DNA from: an uncultured Xanthobacteraceae bacterium
GTDB taxonomy: Bacteria; Pseudomonadota; Alphaproteobacteria; Rhizobiales; Xanthobacteraceae
Assembly: GCA_955652195.1 (NCBI GenBank)
Contig: CATPBC010000267.1
Location: forward strand, 1-7,598
Reading direction: 5' to 3'
Length of the DNA stretch: 7,598 nucleotides
The translations under genes were made by a program, and so were the position numbers. How positions within the stretch are numbered: position 1 is the stretch's first letter; each line of letters starts with the position of its first letter. The notes under the pieces are model-generated. The model was not told where the DNA came from, searched no databases, and saw only the letters and a list, made by a program, of their open reading frames with translations. Shown piece after piece: positions 1 through 6,898 of this stretch.

Positions 1-43
1 ATTCTTTTGCATCCCCACATTGATGGCATATCGCTTCCAGTAC

Positions 44-49
44 GGAAGG
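44..49 (+). promoter_or_regulatory. Ribosome binding site that decides the start of the small basic protein
   Basis: GGAAGG lies 5 nt upstream of the ATG at 55. The frame stays open upstream to a TTG at 7, but that codon is almost at the window edge and its upstream sequence cannot be judged. The good Shine-Dalgarno match makes 55 the better start. Confidence 0.6.
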
Positions 50-54
50 CTTTT

Positions 55-249
55 ATGTCTGCTACGCAGGGACGTTCTGAAGCTGTTTTAGACCGCAATC
101 AAAGGCGAGAAGCGGAAATCAAGGAGGCATTGAAGCAGGAAGCGGCTCGCCACGCGGCCGCCGTTAAGAACATGCATCGGCTGCGCGCCTTGCGCTTGGC
201 GCAGGATGAAAAAGCTAAAACCGACGCGAAAATCAAATCCAAAGCGTAA
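55..249 (+). CDS. Small basic helical protein, function unknown (64 aa)
   Basis: I do not recognise a characterised family. The 64-residue product is rich in Lys, Arg, Glu and Ala, with about 16 Lys/Arg against 9 Asp/Glu, so it is strongly basic. It should be almost entirely alpha-helical, possibly a short coiled coil. There is no signal peptide, membrane segment or cysteine. The central stretch KNMHRLRALRLAQ resembles short conserved hypothetical proteins that I recall from Bradyrhizobium-type genomes, but this is memory and not a search. The ATG at 55 is chosen because GGAAGG precedes it by 5 nt; a TTG at 7 in the same frame would add 16 residues. The gene converges on the liv operon. Nucleic-acid binding or a ribosome-associated role would fit the charge, but nothing in the sequence proves it. 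Confidence 0.6.
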   Translation: MSATQGRSEAVLDRNQRREAEIKEALKQEAARHAAAVKNMHRLRALRLAQDEKAKTDAKIKSKA

Positions 250-315
250 GCGGCGGGATTTCGGTGCGATCGGATTTTACACCTTGCCTTTTCATCAATC
301 AGGAACAGCCCATCT

Positions 316-353
316 CGCAGCATGTCTTTAATTGGGTGACCAGACATGCTGCG
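316..353. terminator. Perfect 12-bp inverted repeat between convergent genes, possible transcript end
   Basis: CGCAGCATGTCT (316-327) and AGACATGCTGCG (342-353) are exact reverse complements separated by a 14-nt loop. The repeat starts 8 nt beyond the livF stop codon and lies 66 nt beyond the stop of the small + strand gene. It is therefore placed to end or protect the liv mRNA 3' end, and could work for both convergent transcripts. No U-run follows on either strand, so it is not a textbook intrinsic terminator. An mRNA-stabilising hairpin or a dispersed palindromic repeat is equally possible. The rest of the 250-361 gap shows nothing I can name. Confidence 0.5.
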
Positions 354-361
354 CGCCAAAA

Positions 362-1070
<709 letters not shown>

Positions 1071-1078
<8 letters not shown>

Positions 1079-1838
1079 TGCGAAGTCCTCGCGGCGTCTT
1101 GCCAAGATAAACGGCGCGGACCTGCGGATCGGCCGCGATCTCGGCCGGCGTACCTTCAAGCAAAATGCTGCCGCCCACCATGACGATCACGCGGGCGGCG
1201 AAGCGAAAGACGACCTCCATGTCATGCTCTATGAACAGTACGGTGATGTCGCGGGACAGTCCGGCGATGGCGGCGAACAGCTCATTGCTCTCGTCGCGCG
1301 GCACGCCGGCGGCCGGCTCGTCGAGTAACAGAACCTTGGGCCGGCTCGCCAGCGCCAGCGCAATTTCGAGGAGCCGCTGCTGACCATAGGCGAGTTCGCG
1401 CGCCGGACGATGGCAAACCGCGTCCAGCATCAGGGCGTCGAGGATCTGATGGGCTTCGTCGATTTCCTCGCGATAGGCGATCAGCCGCCGCCACCAGGTC
1501 TGCGCGACGCGGCGCCGTTCGCAGACCGCAAGCGCTACCGATTCCAGCGCGGTGAGGTGCGGAAATAGCGAATTGATCTGATAGGTGCGGGCGAGCCCAC
1601 GGCGCACGCGATCTTCTGGCGCAAGCGTTGTGACATCTTCGCCGCCGAGCAGAATCTGGCCGGCATCGGGGCGAAGCATGCCGGTCATCAGATTGATCAA
1701 CGTGGTCTTGCCGGCTCCGTTCGGGCCGATCAGTGCATAGCGCGCGCCCGGCGGCAGCGTCAGATCGACATCGGCGGCGACAACAAGCGACCCAAATCGT
1801 TTGTTGATGCCGCGAGCGGCCAGCGCGCTCTCGCTCAC
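1071..1838 (-). CDS. livG: Branched-chain amino acid type ABC transporter ATP-binding protein LivG
   Basis: This is the first ATPase of the importer. From the GTG at 1838 it is 255 residues, the normal LivG length. Walker A GPNGAGKTT is at residues 38-46, the Q-loop glutamine at 87 (RTYQ), the signature LAYGQQR at 149-155, Walker B VLLLDEP with D173/E174, and the H-loop at H205 (IEHDMEVVF). The signature has Ala-Tyr where LSGGQ has Ser-Gly; variants of this kind are common in LivG and do not imply inactivity. The start is decided by context: GTGA at 1838-1835 overlaps the livM stop by 4 nt, preceded by an AAAGGCGG Shine-Dalgarno-like run. The frame remains open to an ATG at 1943, but that would bury 105 nt in livM and add a non-homologous Arg/Ala-rich leader. 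Confidence 0.95.
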
Positions 1839-2824
1839 GATGCCGCCTTTGACCGCCGCGTCAGCAGCGTAAGACCGCCAAGCAGCCCATTCGGCAAGAC
1901 AACGACGACCGCGATTAGAAGCAGCCCGATCCAAAAATACCAATATTGTGGATTAAGTCCGGAAAACTGATCGCGCGCGACCATGTAGACGATGGCGCCG
2001 AGAAGTCCGCCATAAAGTCGGCCGGTGCCGCCAAGAATGAGCATGACCAGCACATCCGCCGACCGCTGGAAGCCCAAGGCTTCGAGCGAGACCGTCTCGG
2101 TGCTCTGCGCCAGGATGGCGCCCGCTATTCCGGCGATCATGGCCGCGATCGTGTAGATGGTGCGGATATGCGAATACGTGGATGCGCCGATCGCGCGCAT
2201 CCGCTGGCTGTTATCGCGGATGCCGCGCAGCGCCAAGCCAAACGGCGAATGGATGAGCCGCCGCGCGCCGAGAAATATGACAAACAGCGCCGCGAGCGCA
2301 TAGCCGTAAGCGGTATAGCCGTAAAGGTCGAAACGGAATCGGCCCGCGATCGGCCAGGTGCGAATGCCCTGCAATCCATCGAAGCCGCCGGTGAGCCAGC
2401 TCGCGCTGTTAGCCGCTTCCTGCAACAACAGGCCGATGCCAAGTGTGATCATGATTAGCGGCAGATGACGGAATCGGGCGACGATGAAGCTTGTCAGATA
2501 ACCAAATACGCCGGCGGCGAGCGCGGCGATCAAAAGGCCGGTGAGCGGTTCGCCCCAGCCCCATTTGGAAATAAGCCCCGCAGTATAGGCGCCGACGCCG
2601 AAATACGCGGCGTGGCCGAGTGAAACAATTCCGGCAAAGCCGAGGATCAGATCGAGCGAAAGCACGAACAGCGCGGCAATGGCGACTTGGCTCGCCAGCA
2701 AGAGATAGTCGGGGGTGACAATGAACGGCAGCAAGGTCGCGAACCAAAAGGCGATCTCGCTCCAGCGCCAGCGCATCTGCGTCTGCAGATAATCGCGCGG
2801 GCTGGCGATTGTCGCGCTGGTCAC
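1835..2824 (-). CDS. livM: Branched-chain amino acid type ABC transporter permease LivM
   Basis: This is an inner-membrane permease that forms the transport channel with LivH. It is a highly hydrophobic protein with about 9-10 predicted membrane segments. The LivM hallmark FAGIVSLGHAAYFGVGAYTAG lies near residues 63-83 (quoted in part: SLGHAAYFGVGAYTAG). The cytoplasmic ATPase-contact loop is near residues 205-225 (LALRGIRDNSQRMRAIG). Start choice is uncertain. The GTG at 2824 gives 329 residues beginning TSATIASPRDYLQTQMRW, which looks like the N-terminus of relatives as I recall them. An ATG at 2857 would add 11 residues encoded wholly by the adjacent palindromic repeat, so I disfavour it. 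An ATG at 2776 (313 aa) is also possible. None has a strong Shine-Dalgarno. It overlaps livG by 4 nt downstream. Confidence 0.92.
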   Translation of the reverse strand: MTSATIASPRDYLQTQMRWRWSEIAFWFATLLPFIVTPDYLLLASQVAIAALFVLSLDLILGFAGIVSLGHAAYFGVGAYTAGLISKWGWGEPLTGLLIAALAAGVFGYLTSFIVARFRHLPLIMITLGIGLLLQEAANSASWLTGGFDGLQGIRTWPIAGRFRFDLYGYTAYGYALAALFVIFLGARRLIHSPFGLALRGIRDNSQRMRAIGASTYSHIRTIYTIAAMIAGIAGAILAQSTETVSLEALGFQRSADVLVMLILGGTGRLYGGLLGAIVYMVARDQFSGLNPQYWYFWIGLLLIAVVVVLPNGLLGGLTLLTRRSKAAS

Positions 2825-2997
2825 GCTAGAGCCCCATGAGCTTCGTTGAATCGTCATTCTGCTCTAGCATTTTGTTTGAGCATGATCTTATCCGACCTTG
2901 CTTGCTTCGCCCGCCGAAGCGGGCTTCGCGAACGCGGGAAACCGGTATCCACCCCGCATCAAGTCCTGGGCAGGCTTTTTCGGGATCACGCTCTAGC
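2825..2997. repeat. Composite palindromic intergenic repeat between livH and livM
   Basis: The whole gap is built from inverted repeats. GCTAGAGC (2825-2832) is the reverse complement of GCTCTAGC at 2861-2868 and at 2990-2997, so the 8-mer marks three boundaries. Between the second and third copies, GAGCATGATC (2878-2887) faces GATCACGCTC (2984-2993), a 10-bp inverted pair with one mismatch. Between these lie AAACCGGTATCCAC and TTTTCGGGATCACGC, which resemble a short palindromic repeat I recall from Bradyrhizobium/Rhodopseudomonas-type genomes. A GC-rich hairpin segment seems to interrupt it. There is no ORF of its own and no transposase, so it would be a non-autonomous REP- or RPE-like element. 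Its family assignment is from memory and unverified; the inverted repeats are directly visible. Confidence 0.7.
2904..2932. repeat. GC-rich nested hairpin inside the palindromic element
   Basis: GCCCGC (2909-2914) and GCGGGC (2919-2924) flank a CGAA tetraloop. The overlapping pair GCTTCG (2904-2909) / CGAAGC (2915-2920) gives an alternative stem, and TTCGCGAA (2925-2932) is itself palindromic. The mutually exclusive stems could make a compact structured RNA in the liv transcript. Confidence 0.55.
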
Positions 2998-3853
2998 GCC
3001 TCCCGAAAATGCCGGCCGGGCGTAGTATGATCAGCACTGTCATGACCAGATAAATCAGGATCGAGCCGGCCGCCGGCACGTAATATTTGCCGGCAATGTC
3101 GCTCACCCCGAGCAGCATGGCCGCGGCAAGCGAGCCGCCGATCGAGCCGAGACCGCCGACCGAGACGACGATCAGGACGTAGATCAGGTAAGTAAAGGCA
3201 AACGACGGATCGAGGCCGACCAGGTAGATTGCGAGCGCGCCGCCAAGTCCGGCAAGCCCGCTGCCGAGCGCAAAGGTGATGGCGAACAGCATGTCGACGT
3301 CGATGCCCAGGCCGCGCGCCATCCGCTGATTGTTGACCGCGGCGCGGACTTGCGCCCCGAAGCGCGTCATTTCCAATGCGCCGACAAGCACGATGGTGAT
3401 GATGAGCGCTGTGGCGATGAGGAACAAGCGATAGACGGCAAAGTTCAATCCGGCAAATACAATCGAGCCGCGCAGGAATGCCGGCAGCTGAACCGGCTGC
3501 TGATCGGTGCCGTAGATATAGGCTGCGGCGGCGATCGAGACGAAGACGATCCCAATCGTCAATAGGCACTGTTCGAGGTCGCTGGCGTTATAAAACCGGC
3601 GAAACAGCACCCGCTCGAGCGCAATGCTCGCCGCGGCCCCGGCTATGAAGGCAGCGGGCAGCGTCGCAAAAAACGGCCAACCCAGCATATTCATCAGCGT
3701 GACGGTGACGTAGCCGCCGAGCATCGCAAAGCTGCAATGCGCCAGGTTGACGAAATTCATCATCCCGAGCGTCACCGACAGCCCGACCGACAGCAGGAAC
3801 AACAGCATTCCATAAGCGATGCCGTCGAACAAAACGCCGAATATGGGAGGCAT
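2993..3853 (-). CDS. livH: Branched-chain amino acid type ABC transporter permease LivH
   Basis: This is an inner-membrane permease and the partner of LivM. It has 286 residues, the usual LivH length, with about eight hydrophobic segments. The N-terminal block (residues 8-48) is characteristic: LFDGIAYGMLLFLLSVGLS, then GMMNFVNLAHCSFAMLGGY. Position 40 is Cys where many relatives have Gly after LAH. The ATPase-contact loop is near residues 163-190 (RFGAQVRAAVNNQRMARGLG). The C-terminus ends RPAGIFGRR, as expected for the family. The TAG stop at 2995-2993 is provided by the terminal 8-mer of the downstream palindromic repeat, so the last residue or two of the ancestral protein may have been trimmed. 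The start at 3853 fits the family although the upstream Shine-Dalgarno is weak (CAGG). It lies 55 nt after livK. Confidence 0.95.
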   Translation of the reverse strand: MPPIFGVLFDGIAYGMLLFLLSVGLSVTLGMMNFVNLAHCSFAMLGGYVTVTLMNMLGWPFFATLPAAFIAGAAASIALERVLFRRFYNASDLEQCLLTIGIVFVSIAAAAYIYGTDQQPVQLPAFLRGSIVFAGLNFAVYRLFLIATALIITIVLVGALEMTRFGAQVRAAVNNQRMARGLGIDVDMLFAITFALGSGLAGLGGALAIYLVGLDPSFAFTYLIYVLIVVSVGGLGSIGGSLAAAMLLGVSDIAGKYYVPAAGSILIYLVMTVLIILRPAGIFGRR

Positions 3854-3875
3854 CGGCTGCGGCCTGCGCCGTTTC

Positions 3876-3891
3876 TAATGCCGTGGCATTA
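3876..3891. promoter_or_regulatory. 16-bp palindrome in the livK-livH gap
   Basis: TAATGCC (3876-3882) and GGCATTA (3885-3891) are exact reverse complements around a 2-nt centre. In the mRNA this folds as a 6-bp stem with a 4-nt loop, 17 nt past the livK stop and 22 nt before the livH start. No U-run follows, so it is not a strong terminator. A processing or decay-blocking hairpin that leaves more livK than livHMGF message would suit an operon needing excess binding protein; this role is inference. Confidence 0.4.
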
Positions 3892-3908
3892 TCAAGCCGC
3901 GCTCCGGA

Positions 3909-5084
3909 TTAGTGCGCCATATGGCCGGGGTCTTTGACGTTCGGCACCTTGTCGATCTCGACGTTGCGCAACTCGCCGCCGACCTTTTCGACTTTGAAAA
4001 TGTGAACGGTCTGGACCACGTCACGGGTTTCCGGGTCGATGGACATTGGTCCGCGCGGACTGTCCCAAGCCATACCCTTGGCCGCCGCGATCAGCGTGTC
4101 GCCGTCGGTCTTGCCGCCGGTCTTCTGCAACGCCGCGTAAATGAGCTGCATGCCGTCATAGCCGCCGACCGCAAAGAAGTCCGGATTGCGGTGGAATTCG
4201 TCATTGTACGCCTTCACGAAAGCTTTGTTCATCGGCGTATCGAGATTGTAGTCGTAGTACGCGACTGTGATGATGCCGAGCGCCGCATCGCCCATGCTTT
4301 TCAGCGCAGTTTCCGCGCTAAGCGCATCCTGGCCCAAAATCTTGGTCTTTGAGGCGTCGATCCCGCGCTCCGCCAGCGCCTTGCCGATCGCCGCGGGCTG
4401 TGCGCCGCCAGGCACCCAGATATAGATCGCATCCGGGTTCGAATCCTTGGCGCGCTGCACGAAGGCGGAGAAATCCGGATTGGCGACCGGAAAACGCACC
4501 GAGCCGACGATCTCGCCGCCGCCATCTTTGAACCCTTTCTGGAACCAGGTTTCGGCATCGATTCCGGGGCCGTAATCTGACACCATCGTGTAAATTTTCT
4601 TGATGCCATTTTTTGCCGCCCACACGCCGAGCGTATGATTAAGCTGCGGCGTCGTCACCGAAGTGCGCGCGATGTAGGGCGACTTGGTTGTGATGATCGA
4701 CGTCGCGGCGTTCATCACCACCATGAACTTCTTGGCTTCCGCCGAAACGTCGGCCGCTGCGAGCGCATTCGGCGTCAGCACGAAGCCGCCGAGCAGGTCG
4801 GCGTGGTCGCGCACGATCACTTCTTGCGACAGCCGCTTGGCGACGTCGGGGGCGATGCCGCCGGTATCTTTGCGGATCAGCTCGATTTTGGAGCGACCCG
4901 CGCTATCGCCGTGCTGCTTCATATAAAGTTTGATGCCGTTATCCATCTGCGTGGCGGTATCGGCGAACTGGCCGGAATAGGGCATGATCAAGCCGATTTT
5001 CACCGTCTCTTGGGCGTCCGCCGCGGCCGCACCAAAGAGCAGTGTCAACGCACAGCCAGCGAGACCGCAAAGCAAACGTTGCAT
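3909..5084 (-). CDS. Periplasmic substrate-binding protein of a HAAT-family ABC importer (LivK-like)
   Basis: This is a type I periplasmic ligand-binding protein that captures the substrate and delivers it to LivHM. From the ATG at 5084 it is 391 residues. A Sec signal peptide is visible: MQR, a hydrophobic core, and cleavage after ADA at residue 24, before QETVKIG. The mature protein has the Peripla_BP_6 pattern: IGLIMPYSGQFAD near 32-42, SDYGPG at 169-174, AVGGYDGM at 305-312 and PRGPMSIDPETRD near 343-355. GGGAGG sits 6 nt before this ATG, which rules against an ATG at 5114. It is first in the operon, as expected for a protein needed in excess. The ligand could be a branched-chain amino acid, another amino acid, an amide or an aromatic acid; the sequence alone does not decide, so I give no gene symbol. 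Confidence 0.92.
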   Translation of the reverse strand: MQRLLCGLAGCALTLLFGAAAADAQETVKIGLIMPYSGQFADTATQMDNGIKLYMKQHGDSAGRSKIELIRKDTGGIAPDVAKRLSQEVIVRDHADLLGGFVLTPNALAAADVSAEAKKFMVVMNAATSIITTKSPYIARTSVTTPQLNHTLGVWAAKNGIKKIYTMVSDYGPGIDAETWFQKGFKDGGGEIVGSVRFPVANPDFSAFVQRAKDSNPDAIYIWVPGGAQPAAIGKALAERGIDASKTKILGQDALSAETALKSMGDAALGIITVAYYDYNLDTPMNKAFVKAYNDEFHRNPDFFAVGGYDGMQLIYAALQKTGGKTDGDTLIAAAKGMAWDSPRGPMSIDPETRDVVQTVHIFKVEKVGGELRNVEIDKVPNVKDPGHMAH

Positions 5085-5090
5085 GTTTAC

Positions 5091-5096
5091 CCTCCC
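5091..5096 (-). promoter_or_regulatory. Ribosome binding site of the substrate-binding protein gene
   Basis: Read on the minus strand this is GGGAGG, 6 nt before the ATG at 5084. It is among the strongest Shine-Dalgarno matches in the window and fixes the start at 5084, giving a standard signal peptide with a short n-region. It also suggests high translation of the binding protein relative to the permease genes, whose sites are weak. Confidence 0.8.
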
Positions 5097-5155
5097 GGTT
5101 TTTGTAATGCGCAAGCCTATTTCGAAGCCTATCCTGGTTCAGGTCGGGTGCGAGT

Positions 5156-5169
5156 GCAACGGTCGTTGC
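5156..5169. promoter_or_regulatory. 14-bp perfect dyad, candidate operator
   Basis: GCAACG (5156-5161) and CGTTGC (5164-5169) are exact reverse complements around GT. The site sits centrally in the livK-ubiG divergent gap and overlaps the weak -35 candidates in both directions. The factor that might bind is unknown, and no regulator gene is present in the window. Confidence 0.35.
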
Positions 5170-5241
5170 CGGCGCTTATTCTTCAGATGATCCGATGGGC
5201 GGCGGTGTGGGCCGTAGCCCCGTATTGGTTGGGAGCTAAGC

Positions 5242-5994
5242 ATGGAGCGGCGGCGAGTACGCGCGGACACGGTCGATGACGATGAGGTGGCGCGATTTTC
5301 GCGGCTGTCCGGCCAGTGGTGGGATGCGCATGGGCCAATGGCGGCTTTGCACAAATTCAATCCGGTGCGGCTTGCCTATATCCGCGACCGTGCCGCGGCG
5401 CATTTTCGCCGCGACCCCAACCGTCTCGACAGCCTCGCTCGCCTTCGCATCCTCGATATCGGCTGCGGCGGCGGCATCTTGGCCGAGCCACTGGCGCGGC
5501 TTGGCGCCGCGGTCGTTGGCATAGACCCATCCGAGAGCAACATCGCGGTGGCGCGGCGCCATGCCGAGCAATCGCAGCTTGCAATCGATTATCGCAGTAT
5601 GAGCGCCGAGGCCTTGGCGGCGGCCGGTGAAACATTCGACGTAGTTCTCGCCATGGAAGTGGTCGAGCACGTGACCGACCTCGGCTTGTTCATCGAGACT
5701 GCGGCGGCAATGGTGAAACCCGGCGGCATTCTGTTTGTCGCTACTCTCAATCGCACCATCAAAAGCTTCGCGCTGGCGATCGTCGGCGCCGAATACATTT
5801 TGCGCTGGCTGCCGCGCGGGACGCATCAGTGGGAGAAGTTCGTGACGCCCAACGAACTTGAAATCGCGATCGAGCAAAGCGGCTTGCGCATCATCGCCGA
5901 AACCGGGGTGATCTATAATCTTTTCGCCGACCGCTGGCAGCTCTCGAGCGATATGGACGTCAATTACATGGTTGCTGCGGAGAAGGCGGCGTGA
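5242..5994 (+). CDS. ubiG: Ubiquinone biosynthesis O-methyltransferase UbiG
   Basis: UbiG is an SAM-dependent methyltransferase that performs both O-methylations of the ubiquinone ring (of the 2-polyprenyl-6-hydroxyphenol and of demethylubiquinone), at the inner face of the cytoplasmic membrane. The 250-residue length fits the family. Visible features: the family block [21 protein letters not shown] (residues 26-46; partial quote [16 protein letters not shown]), SAM motif [10 protein letters not shown] at 71-79, the acidic motif II residue D95 in GIDPS, and MEVVEHV at 138-144, whose E139, E142 and H143 match the metal-linked acidic/His cluster of UbiG/Coq3. NRTIKSF (170-176) with the following amphipathic stretch to GTHQWEKF (193-200) is the membrane-associated segment. 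GGGAG lies 6 nt before the ATG. The final 4 nt overlap the next gene's start. Confidence 0.95.
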   Translation: MERRRVRADTVDDDEVARFSRLSGQWWDAHGPMAALHKFNPVRLAYIRDRAAAHFRRDPNRLDSLARLRILDIGCGGGILAEPLARLGAAVVGIDPSESNIAVARRHAEQSQLAIDYRSMSAEALAAAGETFDVVLAMEVVEHVTDLGLFIETAAAMVKPGGILFVATLNRTIKSFALAIVGAEYILRWLPRGTHQWEKFVTPNELEIAIEQSGLRIIAETGVIYNLFADRWQLSSDMDVNYMVAAEKAA

Positions 5995-6887
5995 CCGCGA
6001 CGCCCTGGCTCTGGGCTGTTTTTACCGTCGCCGCCGCATTCGCCCAGACCATCCGCAATGCTATGCAGCGCGAGTTGACCGCGAGCCTTGGGACCGTCGG
6101 CGCGACGCAAGTTCGCTTTCTATTCGGCTTTCCCTTCGCGCTGATCTTCTTCGCCGCGCTGCTGGTGGTGACTGGAGCCCCCGTGCCGCGGCCGGGATTT
6201 TACTTTTGGCCCTGGGTGGCCGCAGGCGCATTCATCCAGATCGCCGCCACGGCCTTGATGCTCGCCGCCATGGGGGAGCGGTCGTTCGTCGTCACCATCG
6301 CCTATACCAAGACCGAGCCGATACAGGTGGCGCTGTTCGGCTTCATCGTTCTTGGCGATGTGGTGACGCCGTCGATGCTCGCTGCGATCGTGGCGGCGAC
6401 GCTAGGCGTGATTGTCATGTCGACCAAGCCCGGCGGCATGGTGGGAGGGATAAAACCGACCCTGCTCGGCCTCGCTTCCGGCGGTGCGCTAGCGCTTGCC
6501 GTGATTGGATTTCGCGGTGCAATCTTAAGCCTCGGCTTGGCTGATTACGTCATGGCGGCGACGTTTACGCTCGTGGTTGGCCTCGCAATTCAGTCTGCCG
6601 CGCTGTCGCTCTATCTGTCGCTGCGCCGGCCAACTGTGATGTTCGCGCTATTGCGCGCGTGGAAGCCGTCGCTGTTCGCCGGCTTTATGGGCGCGCTCGC
6701 CTCGCAATTTTGGTTTCTCGCCTTCGCGCTTGCGACCGCGGCAAGCGTGCGCACGCTCGCGCTGGTGGAGGTGCTGTTCGCCCAATTGGTTGCGCGCTAC
6801 GGCTTCGGTCAACGCACCAGCGCGCGCGAGGCGATCGGCATGGCGCTTGTGGTCTGCGGCGTGGCGCTTCTGCTTTTGGCTTATTGA
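5991..6887 (+). CDS. EamA/DMT-family membrane transporter
   Basis: This is an inner-membrane protein of 298 residues with about ten hydrophobic segments and very short loops. It has the size and two-fold layout of the drug/metabolite transporter superfamily: EamA-like halves at about residues 5-142 and 153-297. The ends of the halves show the usual pattern, for example [19 protein letters not shown] (102-120) and its counterpart [20 protein letters not shown] (255-274), each followed by a last helix ([14 protein letters not shown] and [18 protein letters not shown]). The substrate is unknown; members export amino acids, metabolites or drugs. The start is GTG at 5991, in a GTGA overlap with the ubiG stop, with GGAGAAGG at 5979-5986 as ribosome binding site. 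Co-transcription with ubiG is likely, but a shared function is not implied. Confidence 0.88.
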   Translation: MTATPWLWAVFTVAAAFAQTIRNAMQRELTASLGTVGATQVRFLFGFPFALIFFAALLVVTGAPVPRPGFYFWPWVAAGAFIQIAATALMLAAMGERSFVVTIAYTKTEPIQVALFGFIVLGDVVTPSMLAAIVAATLGVIVMSTKPGGMVGGIKPTLLGLASGGALALAVIGFRGAILSLGLADYVMAATFTLVVGLAIQSAALSLYLSLRRPTVMFALLRAWKPSLFAGFMGALASQFWFLAFALATAASVRTLALVEVLFAQLVARYGFGQRTSAREAIGMALVVCGVALLLLAY

Positions 6888-6898
6888 AAAGCTTGCCG

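Larger units (their letters stand above)
5085..5241. promoter_or_regulatory. Divergent promoter region between the liv operon and ubiG
   Basis: These 157 bp separate two divergent genes and must hold both promoters. On the minus strand TTGCAC (5159-5154) could be a -35 element for livK, with a poor -10 near AGGATA about 18 nt further on. On the plus strand TTGCCG (5166-5171) could be a -35 for ubiG, with no convincing -10. Both calls are weak. A 14-bp dyad at 5156-5169 overlaps both proposed -35 elements, so a regulator bound there could affect both directions. A direct repeat AAGCCTAT (5113-5120 and 5125-5132) lies near the livK leader. Confidence 0.5.

Noticed and set aside
2825..2997. CRISPR repeat or transposon end as an explanation for the livH-livM repeats
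   Set aside because: There are no regularly spaced direct repeats with spacers, no transposase and no target-site duplication that I can see; a palindromic non-autonomous repeat fits better.
2826..3569. Long minus-strand open frame overlapping livH in another frame
   Set aside because: Its translation is Arg/His-rich with no domain, as expected of a shadow frame in GC-rich DNA, and livH in the correct frame is a clear family match.
5052..5063. LAGC in the binding-protein signal peptide as a lipoprotein box
   Set aside because: Cys11 comes after too short a hydrophobic stretch. The hydrophobic core continues past it to a clear ADA|QE signal peptidase I site.
4635..5279. Long plus-strand open frame antisense to the binding-protein gene and running into ubiG
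   Set aside because: Its composition is Arg/Gly-rich and it is entirely explained by the reverse strand of the livK-like gene; it has no domain and no separate start signal.
5236..5877. Minus-strand open frame of 213 codons antisense to ubiG
   Set aside because: UbiG is unmistakable on the plus strand; this frame lacks any recognisable motif.
6888..6898. Intrinsic terminator between the EamA gene and the DUF1178 gene
   Set aside because: The gap is only 11 bp and I see no stem with a U-run there; AAGCTT is too short to count.
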